From positions 1-12,853 of the forward strand of contig UQAB01000036.1 in NCBI GenBank assembly GCA_900538765.1: a stretch of DNA of 12,853 nt, written 5' to 3'. The notes under the pieces were generated by a model. That model made no database searches, was not told the DNA's origin, and worked only from the letters and a program-made list of their open reading frames with translations. Below are positions 5,150-12,193 of the stretch, piece by piece. How positions within the stretch are numbered: position 1 is the stretch's first letter; each line of letters opens with the position of its first letter. This DNA is from an uncultured Azospirillum sp. Its GTDB lineage: Bacteria; Pseudomonadota; Alphaproteobacteria; RF32; CAG-239. The position numbers and the translations under genes are program-made.

Positions 5150-6091
5150 TTATCTCTGAAATGTTTGCGCGTTTGTCATTTGTTGTATTTGGACAGCGAT
5201 TTCTTTTCCGACTTTTTGATAATCGGCATTCCGGCAGTTTTCCGTATTTTTAGCGGCTTGCTGAGGATTTCTGCTGTGCTTTTCAAGCTGGCTGACGATG
5301 TTTTTGCCCAGCGGGTTCAGGTTGCCGTTTATATCCCGGCAATAGATGCTGCAGGCCAGGTCAAGGCTGGGTAAATCCGCCGTTGTCAGGTCAATCGTGC
5401 CGTTGGCAGCTTTTTTCAGGAGGTTTTGTGCCAGACCATAGAGTTGTGTCAGTTTTTTTCCGGCTTTTAGTTCAAATTTATCATCCATTACGGCATCGGC
5501 AAAGGGGTCGTCAGCCGTTTTTTCGACAGGCTGGGCGATGCGGGTGATGTTATTGTCAATCATTGCCGCCAAGTGGCTGTAGGCAGAGCTTAAATTATGT
5601 TTATCCTGAAATTTCAGGTTGTTTTGTTCCTGAAGGGCGCGGGCGTTGAATTTTTTGCCGTCGCTAAAGGGATTTTTCCCGGAGGCCTGCAAAAGCGCCA
5701 TGCCTTCTTCGTCAGACAATGTATCGACATAGTTTGTCTGGCGTTTGTTTTCGTTTATTTTAAAGAATTGTCTGGTTTCGGGGTTTTGGTTGCCGACAAT
5801 GCAGAATGTGTCGTCATTAATGAAAAAGGCTTCAAGGATTATGTCTGATGTTTTTGACGGGAGTTTTGCCAATCCTTTAGTATAATCATATATGGGGGCG
5901 ATGGGATGGCTTCCGGCGACAATTTTTGTTTTTTCGTTTTTAACGGCGTGCAGAACAATCTTTGCACCCTGTGATTCATTGGTCAACAAAAAGGTGCCGC
6001 TGCTGTTGGCGCAGTCATTCAAGCCCAAAGTATGGTCGTTTATCTTGTCTTCCGAAGTGATGATTTTGTCATATAAATTATTGTCATTCAT
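5150..6091 (-). CDS. Hypothetical protein, 313 aa, no recognised family
   Basis: I do not recognise this protein. It has no signal peptide and no membrane segment, so it is predicted to be cytoplasmic (or exported by a route without a cleavable signal). The N-terminal half (about 20-120) alternates short hydrophobic strands with Lys/Asn/Asp-rich turns (SGTFLLTNESQGAKIVLHAV, FFINDDTFCIVGNQ), suggesting a beta-rich domain. The second half (about 130-313) looks largely helical and rich in Asn, Gln, Lys and Ala. Near its end is NPLGKNIVSQLEKH. Three cysteines lie between about residues 248 and 294. It is probably transcribed alone from a strong promoter 38-66 bases upstream (-35/-10 on the minus strand at 6157-6129) and ends before a hairpin at 5087-5119. 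The ribosome site is weak (GGGACA). Base composition resembles its neighbours. Frame length and promoter make it a real gene; function is open. Confidence 0.75.
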   Translation of the reverse strand: MNDNNLYDKIITSEDKINDHTLGLNDCANSSGTFLLTNESQGAKIVLHAVKNEKTKIVAGSHPIAPIYDYTKGLAKLPSKTSDIILEAFFINDDTFCIVGNQNPETRQFFKINENKRQTNYVDTLSDEEGMALLQASGKNPFSDGKKFNARALQEQNNLKFQDKHNLSSAYSHLAAMIDNNITRIAQPVEKTADDPFADAVMDDKFELKAGKKLTQLYGLAQNLLKKAANGTIDLTTADLPSLDLACSIYCRDINGNLNPLGKNIVSQLEKHSRNPQQAAKNTENCRNADYQKVGKEIAVQIQQMTNAQTFQR

Positions 6092-6128
6092 TTTTGTTGT
6101 CCCGTTTTTTTGAAATTGCCTGTATTGT

Positions 6129-6157
6129 ATTATAGACTTTATTTTAAATTTTGTCTA
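6129..6157 (-). promoter_or_regulatory. Strong sigma-70-type promoter for the 313-aa gene
   Basis: Read on the minus strand, TAGACA (6157-6152), exactly 17 bases, then TATAAT (6134-6129). This matches five of six and six of six consensus bases at ideal spacing. Predicted initiation near 6122 gives a leader of about 30 bases. Confidence 0.75.
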
Positions 6158-6162
6158 GTTTT

Positions 6163-6792
6163 TTATTTCCCGTATTTTTCTATGTAGGAGATGAGGGCGG
6201 CGGCATCAGGCGCTTCGCTTATCATGCCGGTCAGGCGTTCCGGCGTCAGAGAGGTCAGCGAAGACAAGGTGCGTATGCGTTCCGATGAAATCTGCATTCG
6301 GCCGCTGAAGGCTTCTTCCTTTAATTTTTCAAAGTTGTCAGTAATGAATCTTTTGGCTGTCGGAGAGAGGCTCATGCTGTTGCGGATATGAACTTCCGTA
6401 TTCTGTCCGTATTTGTCTTCATAAAGGCGGGCGGTGACTTTGTCATAAGTCCACAGCGAACCGGTGTAGTAGTCGATGCCCAGCATGGCAACGCCGATTG
6501 GCGGCAGGATGCACATAATAATGTCGGCTTCAGCGTCCTTGTTGGTTTTGGGACGGAGTTCCTGCTCGTAGCTGCTGTAACCGTCTTTTCTGACCGTGAC
6601 TTTGAAAATTTCGTTGCGGGCGCCGCTGACGTCATATTTACATGGCGTGGTGCAGACCAGTTCGTCACCTAGCCAGACTTCCGCTTCGTCCGGGTAGGAA
6701 TTGATCTCAAGGAATTTTTTGTTGTGGGTTTTGACTGAGGCGCAGGCTTGCAGCAGCAAGGGCAGACTGAGCAGAAGGGCGGTTTTGTTCAT
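6163..6792 (-). CDS. PEGA-domain lipoprotein
   Basis: This 209-aa predicted lipoprotein has a lipobox LQAC with lipidated Cys17 after the hydrophobic run LLLSLPLLL. A PEGA-type domain follows (about 28-80): INSYPDEAEVWLGDELVCTTPCKYDVSG followed by VTVRKDGYSSYEQEL. PEGA domains are extracytoplasmic beta-sandwich modules that often sit near the cell wall or in surface assemblies; they are named for a conserved PEGA-like turn, here PDEA. A hydrophobic stretch near 91-106 (IIMCILPPIGVAMLGIDYYT) comes next, then a helical C-terminus. I chose the ATG at 6792, not the longer frame from 6978, because it gives a proper lipoprotein signal and has GGAG seven bases upstream. The longer frame would run back through the terminator of the rubrerythrin gene. 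Partner unknown. Confidence 0.85.
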   Translation of the reverse strand: MNKTALLLSLPLLLQACASVKTHNKKFLEINSYPDEAEVWLGDELVCTTPCKYDVSGARNEIFKVTVRKDGYSSYEQELRPKTNKDAEADIIMCILPPIGVAMLGIDYYTGSLWTYDKVTARLYEDKYGQNTEVHIRNSMSLSPTAKRFITDNFEKLKEEAFSGRMQISSERIRTLSSLTSLTPERLTGMISEAPDAAALISYIEKYGK

Positions 6793-6817
6793 CTTTTTTC
6801 TCCGGATGTTTGACATC

Positions 6818-6830
6818 TGCCAGTCTGGCA
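6818..6830. promoter_or_regulatory. Short palindrome in lipoprotein leader, possible operator
   Basis: TGCCA-GTC-TGGCA, a perfect 5-3-5 palindrome, lies 26-38 bases upstream of the lipoprotein start. It may be an operator; there is no independent support. Confidence 0.25.
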
Positions 6831-6851
6831 CAATTTCGTTTAAATTGTATG

Positions 6852-6885
6852 AAAAAAGGAGCCTGAAATTATCGGCTCCTTTTTT
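6852..6885. terminator. Intrinsic terminator of the perR-rbr operon
   Basis: AAAAAAGGAGCC (6852-6863) pairs exactly with GGCTCCTTTTTT (6874-6885) around a 10-base loop. It lies just beyond the rubrerythrin stop. On the minus strand the stem ends in a six-base T-run, a strong rho-independent signal. Confidence 0.88.
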
Positions 6886-6892
6886 GTTTGGT

Positions 6893-7432
6893 TTAGAACT
6901 GTTCCTGAAGTTCAAAGAAATATGCCTGCGGGTGATCGCAAACCGGGCATTTTTCAGGAGCCATCGGGCTTTCAACACGGTGGCCGCAGTTAGCGCATTC
7001 CCAGATAACTTTGGTCGGGCGTTCGAATACTTTGCCTTCTACCAGTTCTTTCAGCAGAGCCTGGTATCTTTCTTCATGGCCTTTTTCGATTTTGGCAACA
7101 GATTCAAAAAGGAAAGCAATTTTGGTGAAGCCTTCTTCTTTAGCTTCTTTAGCCATACGGTCATACATGTCCGTCCATTCGTAATTTTCGCCGGCAGCAG
7201 CATCTTTCAGGTTGGCAACGGTGTCGGCAATTTCGCCGCCGTTCAGCAGCTTGAACCACAATTTGGCGTGTTCTTTTTCATTATTGGCGGTTTGTTCGAA
7301 TTTGTCGCCGATAATGTTGTAGCCTTCTTTGCGGGCTTTGGAAGCATAGTAAGTATATTTGTTGCGGGCCATAGACTCGCCGGCAAAAGCTTCTTTCAGA
7401 TTCCGTTCCGTTTTCGAACCTTTTAATTCCAT
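6893..7432 (-). CDS. rbr: Rubrerythrin
   Basis: This 179-aa cytoplasmic diiron protein reduces hydrogen peroxide to water in anaerobes and microaerophiles. An N-terminal ferritin-like four-helix domain carries the ligand motifs: Glu19 in AGES, Glu52-x-x-His55 (EKEH), Glu82/Glu85 in ENYEW, and Glu116-x-x-His119 (EKGH). A C-terminal rubredoxin-like domain (about 141-179) has the Fe(Cys)4 set C146-x-x-C149 and C162-P-V-C165. Length is close to that of classic rubrerythrins (about 190 aa). AAGGAG lies seven bases before the ATG. It follows perR by 17 bases on the same strand, so the two form an operon under the PerR-controlled promoter near 7870-7895. A terminator follows directly. Electrons would come from NAD(P)H through rubredoxin-type carriers; no reductase gene is adjacent. 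Confidence 0.96.
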   Translation of the reverse strand: MELKGSKTERNLKEAFAGESMARNKYTYYASKARKEGYNIIGDKFEQTANNEKEHAKLWFKLLNGGEIADTVANLKDAAAGENYEWTDMYDRMAKEAKEEGFTKIAFLFESVAKIEKGHEERYQALLKELVEGKVFERPTKVIWECANCGHRVESPMAPEKCPVCDHPQAYFFELQEQF

Positions 7433-7449
7433 AGTGTATCTCCTTCGTT

Positions 7450-7842
7450 TTAGTTAACGCTTTTACAATTATGACAAATCCCTTTGAAAACGATATCATA
7501 GGATTCCGTTTCCATGCCGGCCTTTTCTAACAGCCTTACGGCCAGATCCGGCGTAATATCATGAGGAATATCATATACTTTATTACATTTTGTGCAAATG
7601 AAATGATAATGTTTTTCAACATTATGATCAAAGTGAACGCTGCCGTCCAGGCCGCGGATGCTGCGAATGGTGCCTGCCGCTGCCAGCCGGTTGAGGTTGC
7701 GGTAAACCGTTGCCAGGCTGATGTCGGAAAGCTCCCGGCGAACGAGTTCATAAAGCCGGTCGGCCGTAGGATGGTTCATGTTTTCCCGCAGCACTTTCAG
7801 TATTGTTTCCCTTTGTTTCGAATAGTTCATTGCACGTTTCAT
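7450..7842 (-). CDS. perR: PerR-type peroxide-sensing repressor (Fur family)
   Basis: This 130-aa repressor has an N-terminal winged helix (DISLATVYRNLNRLAAAG, about 40-57, is the DNA-recognition region) and a C-terminal metal-binding dimerisation domain. Structural zinc cysteines are C83-x-x-C86 and C123-x-x-C126. Regulatory metal candidates are His24, His70, Asp72, His78, His80 and Asp91. Asp91, five residues after the CxxC, aligns with Asp104 of B. subtilis PerR. Fur proteins usually have Glu there, and that Asp is tied to peroxide sensitivity, so PerR fits better than Fur. The reading starts at 7842 or at the in-frame ATG four codons later; neither has a clear ribosome site. It leads an operon with rubrerythrin and diverges from a flavodiiron protein gene. 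Two PerR/Fur-like boxes lie over its promoter, which implies autoregulation. Confidence 0.9.
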   Translation of the reverse strand: MKRAMNYSKQRETILKVLRENMNHPTADRLYELVRRELSDISLATVYRNLNRLAAAGTIRSIRGLDGSVHFDHNVEKHYHFICTKCNKVYDIPHDITPDLAVRLLEKAGMETESYDIVFKGICHNCKSVN

Positions 7843-7848
7843 GAAATT

Positions 7849-7867
7849 GATAATGATTACTATTATT
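7849..7867. promoter_or_regulatory. PerR/Fur box 1
   Basis: GATAATGATTACTATTATT matches the 19-base Fur consensus GATAATGATAATCATTATC at 15 positions. It lies seven bases upstream of the perR start, over the predicted transcription start, where a bound repressor would block perR-rbr. Confidence 0.65.
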
Positions 7868-7868
7868 G

Positions 7869-7883
7869 ATTATAACTAATAAT
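7869..7883. promoter_or_regulatory. PerR-like box 2
   Basis: ATTATAACTAATAAT is a 15-base inverted repeat with 5-base arms, close to the TTATAATNATTATAA PerR consensus. It overlaps the -10 of the perR promoter and lies just upstream of the -35 for the flavodiiron gene, so one operator could serve both directions. Confidence 0.55.
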
Positions 7884-7895
7884 TCCTGTTGTCAA
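7869..7895 (-). promoter_or_regulatory. perR-rbr promoter
   Basis: On the minus strand, TTGACA (7895-7890) and TATAAT (7874-7869) both match consensus fully but are only 15 bases apart. The short spacing may lower basal strength. The -10 lies inside PerR-like box 2. Confidence 0.6.
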
Positions 7896-7917
7896 CTCTT
7901 CTTTTTGATATTATTTA
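7889..7917 (+). promoter_or_regulatory. Flavodiiron protein gene promoter
   Basis: TTGTCA (7889-7894), 17 bases, then TATTTA (7912-7917) gives initiation about 25 bases before the ATG. Its -35 overlaps the -35 of the divergent perR promoter within GTTGTCAAC, so the two polymerase sites probably compete. Confidence 0.5.
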
Positions 7918-7949
7918 TAAATAACCATTAAATTTTTGGAGATTGTATA

Positions 7950-9137
7950 ATGAAGGCTATTGAAATAAAAAAAGACATATACTGGGTTGGCGTCAAGGAT
8001 TGGAATCTGGTGGAGTTTCATGGTTATTCCACGCCGCATGGGTCGACTTACAACTCATATCTGATTATGGACGAGAAAATTACGCTGGTTGACGGCGTAA
8101 AGCATTATCTGACGCATGAGCAGATTGAACGAATCAAAAGCGTGACGGATTTTTCAAAGATTCATTATATTGTGGTCAACCATGTGGAGATGGACCATTC
8201 CGGCAGCCTTCCCGAATTGCTGAAACTTGCTCCGCAGGCGACGATTATTACCAATGTGGCCGGAAAGTCAGCGCTGGAAGCCCATTTTGACACAACCGGC
8301 TGGAAGTTTGAGCTTATCAAAATGGGGGACAGCATTTCCATCGGCAAGCGGTCGCTGACCTTTATGACGACGCCGATGCTGCACTGGCCTGATTCCATGA
8401 TGACTTATGTCAAGGAAGAAAAGCTGTTGTTGCCAAATGACGGTTTCGGCCAGCATTATTGCAGCGATGCCCTGTTTTTCAAAGATGCGCCGCGCGATGT
8501 CGTGCTGCGCGAGGCTCAGAGCTATTTTGCCAATATTTTGTACCCTTACTGCATGCAGGCGGAAAAGGCTTTGAAAACGGCCGGCGATTTGGGGCTGGAT
8601 ATTGAAATGATTGCGCCGTCGCACGGTTTAATCTGGTCCGGCAAAGAGGAGGTTGCGACCATTCTCGGTTTGTATGACAAGTGGGCATCCGGCAAGCATG
8701 AGGGCAAGGCGGTTATCGTTTATGATACCATGTGGGGCGCAACGGCGGCTTTGGCCGACGCGGCCGTCGGCGAGTTTCAGGATGCGGGAATCCCGGTTGT
8801 CAAACATTGTCTGGCGATTAAGAACGTTTCTGAAATTATGGTTGATTTTCTTGATGCCGAATATATTTTGGTCGGCAATCCGACGCTGAACAACCAGCTG
8901 TTTCCTCGGGTGGCCGGTTTTATGGCTTATATGCACGGTCTGGCGCCGAAAGGCAAAAAAGGCCTGGCCTTTGGTTCATATGGCTGGAAACCGGGCGTCG
9001 TCAACAAAATTCAGGACGTCTTTGCTGATTTGGGCTGGCAGACGGTGGCACCGTTTGACGAGCGCTATACGCCGAAGTCTGATGTTGTGGAAAGATTTAA
9101 AGAGCGTGTGCGCGAACTGATTGCTTTAAAAGATTAA
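7950..9137 (+). CDS. fprA: Flavodiiron protein (FprA-type O2/NO reductase)
   Basis: This 395-aa cytoplasmic enzyme reduces O2 to water (or NO to N2O) with electrons from rubredoxin or F420-type donors. The N-terminal beta-lactamase-like domain carries the full diiron ligand set: H78-x-E80-x-D82-H83 (HVEMDH), H145 (MLHWPD), D164 (LPNDGF) and H225 (APSHGL). The C-terminal flavodoxin domain (about 253-395) begins AVIVYDTMWGATAALAD, the FMN phosphate loop. There is no fused rubredoxin or flavin reductase module, so this is the simple class A form of about 400 aa. GGAG lies eight bases before ATG 7950. It diverges from perR-rbr across a shared operator region, so peroxide or O2 should induce both. 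A terminator follows at 9170-9199, so the gene is monocistronic. The choice between O2 and NO as the main substrate cannot be read from sequence. Confidence 0.95.
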   Translation: MKAIEIKKDIYWVGVKDWNLVEFHGYSTPHGSTYNSYLIMDEKITLVDGVKHYLTHEQIERIKSVTDFSKIHYIVVNHVEMDHSGSLPELLKLAPQATIITNVAGKSALEAHFDTTGWKFELIKMGDSISIGKRSLTFMTTPMLHWPDSMMTYVKEEKLLLPNDGFGQHYCSDALFFKDAPRDVVLREAQSYFANILYPYCMQAEKALKTAGDLGLDIEMIAPSHGLIWSGKEEVATILGLYDKWASGKHEGKAVIVYDTMWGATAALADAAVGEFQDAGIPVVKHCLAIKNVSEIMVDFLDAEYILVGNPTLNNQLFPRVAGFMAYMHGLAPKGKKGLAFGSYGWKPGVVNKIQDVFADLGWQTVAPFDERYTPKSDVVERFKERVRELIALKD

Positions 9138-9169
9138 AACTTTTACAGGCTGTTTGTGCCGCTTCCGTA

Positions 9170-9199
9170 AAAAGGGTTTGGAGTTTTCCAAGCCCTTTT
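9170..9199 (+). terminator. Terminator of the flavodiiron gene
   Basis: AAAAGGGTTTGG (9170-9181) pairs with CCAAGCCCTTTT (9188-9199) with one G-T wobble, around AGTTTT. It is followed by GTTTGATGTTTTTTT. Confidence 0.85.
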
Positions 9200-9362
9200 G
9201 TTTGATGTTTTTTTAGTCAGATACGAAGTTATGCACATGGAAAACAGGGCGGGAGCCGGTGTGGCCGTATGGTAATTATTCGTAAAATCAGCAGGTTGCA
9301 ATTTTTTGTAAATACCATGAAAAGCCTGACCTTTCGGTTATATGCAAAAAAATCTATTCGGT

Positions 9363-9390
9363 TTGACTTCCCGGGAATTACGGCTATATT
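9363..9390 (+). promoter_or_regulatory. malQ promoter
   Basis: TTGACT (9363-9368), 16 bases, then TATATT (9385-9390) places initiation near 9397 and leaves a leader of about 35 bases. The rest of the 295-base gap from 9138 holds only the upstream terminator; I see no gene or clear operator in 9200-9360. Confidence 0.65.
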
Positions 9391-9432
9391 TATTGTATTA
9401 TATTTCAACATTATTTAAGAAAGTTACGAAGA

Positions 9433-12009
9433 ATGATTCTTGATGAACAAATACGTCATCTTGCGCAATTGTTCGGAATCGAAGCTCATGCATCAAGCGA
9501 GAATCAGCTTTTTCTGTTGCAGGCTATGGGCGTGTTGCCGGAAACGCTGGATATGAATGATAAAAACAGCGTCTTTAATAATTCGATGATGATTAAGGAT
9601 ATTATTGAAGAACAGCGGGACGCCGAGTATAAAAACGTTGTTCATCAGGTTTCGGTGATGCGCAAAAACCGGGTTGAAGAACTGGTGATAGCTCTGCCGG
9701 AAGGCGTGGACGAGCTGACATGGGAGCTTCAGGAAGAAGACTGTCCGTTTCCGTATCGCGATAAGATTAAGGTTTCTGAACTGGAACGTTTGAAAAACTC
9801 TAACAATGAGGACTGCGCGCGTTCCGTAGACGGCGTGACCTATCATAAGTACAAGTTTTCTTTTCCGTTTGATGTCGGCTTGGGGTATCATAACGTCAAA
9901 TTTTCTTTTGCGCATCCGCAAAGCGGAGAGAAGGTTGAACATACGTCGCGGATTATTTCGGCGCCGGAAAAGTGTTATGACCGTCTGGGTGTGGAACAGG
10001 GAAAAAAGACCTGGGGGGTGCCGGTGCAGCTTTATGAGCAGGTTTCGGAAAACAATCTCGGTATTGGCAATTTCAGCGATTTGGCGCAGCTCGGGCATAT
10101 TCTCGGCCGCAACGGCGCGGGGATTCTCGGGGTGAATCCGCTGCATGCCATGCGGGACGACCAGCCGGAAAACGCCAGTCCCTATGAACCGGACAGCCGG
10201 ATGTTTTTCAATTATCTTTATCTTGATGTGACGGCGATTAAGGAGTTTAAGGACAGTCCGGAAATCAGGGCTTATTATCACAGCAAAGAGTTTCAGGACA
10301 GGGCGGCGCGGAATCGCCGCAAGACCTATGTCGATTATGCCGTGACGCAGGAGCTGGTCGATGATATCGTATGGAAATGTTTCCAAAAGTTCTGCGCCAA
10401 TAAGAAGACCGAAGATTACAAGCGTTTTTGCGTCTTTTGCGACAAGCACGGCGAGGCTTTGGAAAAATATGCCGTTTTCCGTGCCTTGAGCCGCTATATG
10501 GCGGAACAGAAGCCGGCGCCGGTGGCATGGCAGCAGTGGCCGGAGGCTTACCGCAATCCTAATTCGCCGGAGGTTCGCACATTCCAGCAAGCCAACCGCG
10601 ATTGGATTAATTTTTATAAATATTCACAGTGGCAGTGCTATGATCAGATGCAAAAAGTTCAGGAGGCCTGTCTGAATTCGGGTATGAAAATCGGTTTGTA
10701 TACCGATAATGCCGTCGGCAGTTCACGCCGCGGTTTTGAGGCCTGGTCTTATCAGGGGCTGTTTTTAAAAGCCGCTGCCGGGGCGCCGCCCGATGTTTTG
10801 AGCCAGGGCGGGCAGAATTGGGGCGTGCAGGGGTTTAATCCCATCCGCCTGCGCGAGGAAGGTTATGAGCCTTATCGGAAGATTTTGGAAGCTAATATGA
10901 AGTTTTCCGGCTGCACGCGCATTGACCATGTTTTGCAATTACAGCGGCTGTACATGATTCCCGAGGGAAAATCTCCGAAAGAGGGCGCTTTCATCTATTA
11001 TAATTCTGATGAGCTGATGGCGATTGTGGCGCTGGAAAGCCATCGCAACAAGACCATGGTTATCGGCGAGGATCTCGGGCAGATACCGGAGGGGTTCCGT
11101 CCTAAGCTGGAGGATTTCGGCATTTTGTCTTACCGCGTTTTGCCGTTTGAGCGGGAATGGGGTTTCAAAAGCGGCTGGGGAAGCAATGCCATGCATCATC
11201 CCGAGGAATATCCGGTGCGTTCGGTATGCGCAACCTCAACGCATGACACGCCGCCGCTGATTGCGCAGTGGAACGTTCAGGACATTTATCAGAAGCTGAA
11301 GCTTGGCATGATCAGCGAAGGGCAAGCCAATGACAAGTTTGAACAATATGCGACGCAGCGTGAGGCATTGAATTATGCTCTGCATGAAAAAGGCTGCTGG
11401 GAGCGGGTCGGGGGAAGCCCCTGTCTGCATCCGCGTCAGGATGCCGCTTATGTGCCGGACAAGTATGTCGAAGCGGTGATGGATTATCTGGGGCAGAGCA
11501 ATTCGGCAATTATGCTGATTCCGTTCTCGGATATTTTCGGCACCAAAGAGATGGGGAATATTCCGGGGATTAAGGAGCTGCCGTATTCGGAGAAAGACGC
11601 GTTGCTGGAAATTAATGAGGACAAAGCCTATCCGAACTGGCGCAAGAAAATGCACATTCCGGTCGAGCATATTGACAAGGTGCCGATGTTTAAGAAAGTG
11701 GCGGCGATTATGAATCATTACCGCCCGGACGGCAACAACGGCAAGGGGCATTATTACCAGTTTCAGCGGATGGGCGAGCAGAAAGAATCGGTTATTGATT
11801 TTGAACGTTATCACCGTTTTTATCAGGCTATCCGCGGCGAGAAAAAGTTTGAGCAGGAAAATATGCTGGAAGTGCGTTACGGCTCAAAATACAGGCGTAA
11901 TTTTGAACAACGCACGGCGCGGGTTAAGAATTATTACAGCGAGCGCAAAAGCCTGTTTGATGCCTATAAGCTGGAGATGCAGCAGCGCCGGCTGGTTGCG
12001 AGCCGTTAA
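9433..12009 (+). CDS. malQ: 4-alpha-glucanotransferase (amylomaltase, GH77) with long C-terminus
   Basis: This 858-aa cytoplasmic enzyme transfers maltosyl and longer alpha-1,4-glucan units between malto-oligosaccharides, in maltodextrin or glycogen turnover. An N-terminal beta-sandwich region (about 60-180) precedes the GH77 barrel, which opens with WGVPVQLYEQVSENNLGIGN near 195. Catalytic residues are clear: nucleophile Asp498 in TRIDHV, acid/base Glu546 in GEDLG, and Asp605 in STHD. The RIDHVLQLQRLYMIP form and the domain order match E. coli-type MalQ, not the short thermophilic kind. E. coli MalQ is 694 aa. Here the core reaches YPNW (733-736), and about 95 Arg/Lys/Tyr/Glu-rich residues (about 761-858) follow that I cannot assign. 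No other maltose or glycogen gene is adjacent; promoter and terminator make it a single-gene unit. The ribosome site is weak (GAAG close to the ATG). Confidence 0.95.
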   Translation: MILDEQIRHLAQLFGIEAHASSENQLFLLQAMGVLPETLDMNDKNSVFNNSMMIKDIIEEQRDAEYKNVVHQVSVMRKNRVEELVIALPEGVDELTWELQEEDCPFPYRDKIKVSELERLKNSNNEDCARSVDGVTYHKYKFSFPFDVGLGYHNVKFSFAHPQSGEKVEHTSRIISAPEKCYDRLGVEQGKKTWGVPVQLYEQVSENNLGIGNFSDLAQLGHILGRNGAGILGVNPLHAMRDDQPENASPYEPDSRMFFNYLYLDVTAIKEFKDSPEIRAYYHSKEFQDRAARNRRKTYVDYAVTQELVDDIVWKCFQKFCANKKTEDYKRFCVFCDKHGEALEKYAVFRALSRYMAEQKPAPVAWQQWPEAYRNPNSPEVRTFQQANRDWINFYKYSQWQCYDQMQKVQEACLNSGMKIGLYTDNAVGSSRRGFEAWSYQGLFLKAAAGAPPDVLSQGGQNWGVQGFNPIRLREEGYEPYRKILEANMKFSGCTRIDHVLQLQRLYMIPEGKSPKEGAFIYYNSDELMAIVALESHRNKTMVIGEDLGQIPEGFRPKLEDFGILSYRVLPFEREWGFKSGWGSNAMHHPEEYPVRSVCATSTHDTPPLIAQWNVQDIYQKLKLGMISEGQANDKFEQYATQREALNYALHEKGCWERVGGSPCLHPRQDAAYVPDKYVEAVMDYLGQSNSAIMLIPFSDIFGTKEMGNIPGIKELPYSEKDALLEINEDKAYPNWRKKMHIPVEHIDKVPMFKKVAAIMNHYRPDGNNGKGHYYQFQRMGEQKESVIDFERYHRFYQAIRGEKKFEQENMLEVRYGSKYRRNFEQRTARVKNYYSERKSLFDAYKLEMQQRRLVASR

Positions 12010-12020
12010 GCTGCGTATAA

Positions 12021-12058
12021 AAAAACAGCAGGGGGAAATGGTTTTCCTCCTGTTTTTA
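12021..12058. terminator. malQ terminator
   Basis: AAAAACAG pairs with CTGTTTTT, and further pairing of GGGGGAAA with TTTTCCTCC extends the stem imperfectly. It lies 12 bases after the malQ stop and ends in a T-run. It may also stop transcription from the convergent gene at 12194-12649. Confidence 0.75.
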
Positions 12059-12109
12059 TTTATCCGTCATACGGGTTTTAGGGCAGGTTCCTGAAAAGAC
12101 TGGTTACGG

Positions 12110-12165
12110 GACTGCTTCGCGGCCCGTGATGATGATGTGGAAGATGGGGGCTTGGCGAAGCAATC
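12110..12165. repeat. REP-like palindromic unit
   Basis: GACTGCTTCGC (12110-12120) is mirrored by GCGAAGCAATC (12155-12165) with one mismatch around 34 bases. The GATTGCTTCGC type of arm is common in interspersed repeats of many bacterial genomes. It lies between convergent genes, a favoured place for such elements. Confidence 0.6.
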
Positions 12166-12193
12166 CTGCAACAAACCAATTCTTACGGCGACC

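Noticed and set aside
6793..6978. Upstream extension of the PEGA lipoprotein frame
   Set aside because: It would read through the perR-rbr terminator and the end of rbr and bury the lipoprotein signal; ATG 6792 has a good ribosome site.
9493..10590. 365-codon minus-strand frame inside malQ
   Set aside because: malQ is certain from its catalytic motifs; the opposite frame is rich in Arg, Ile and His, as expected of a shadow.
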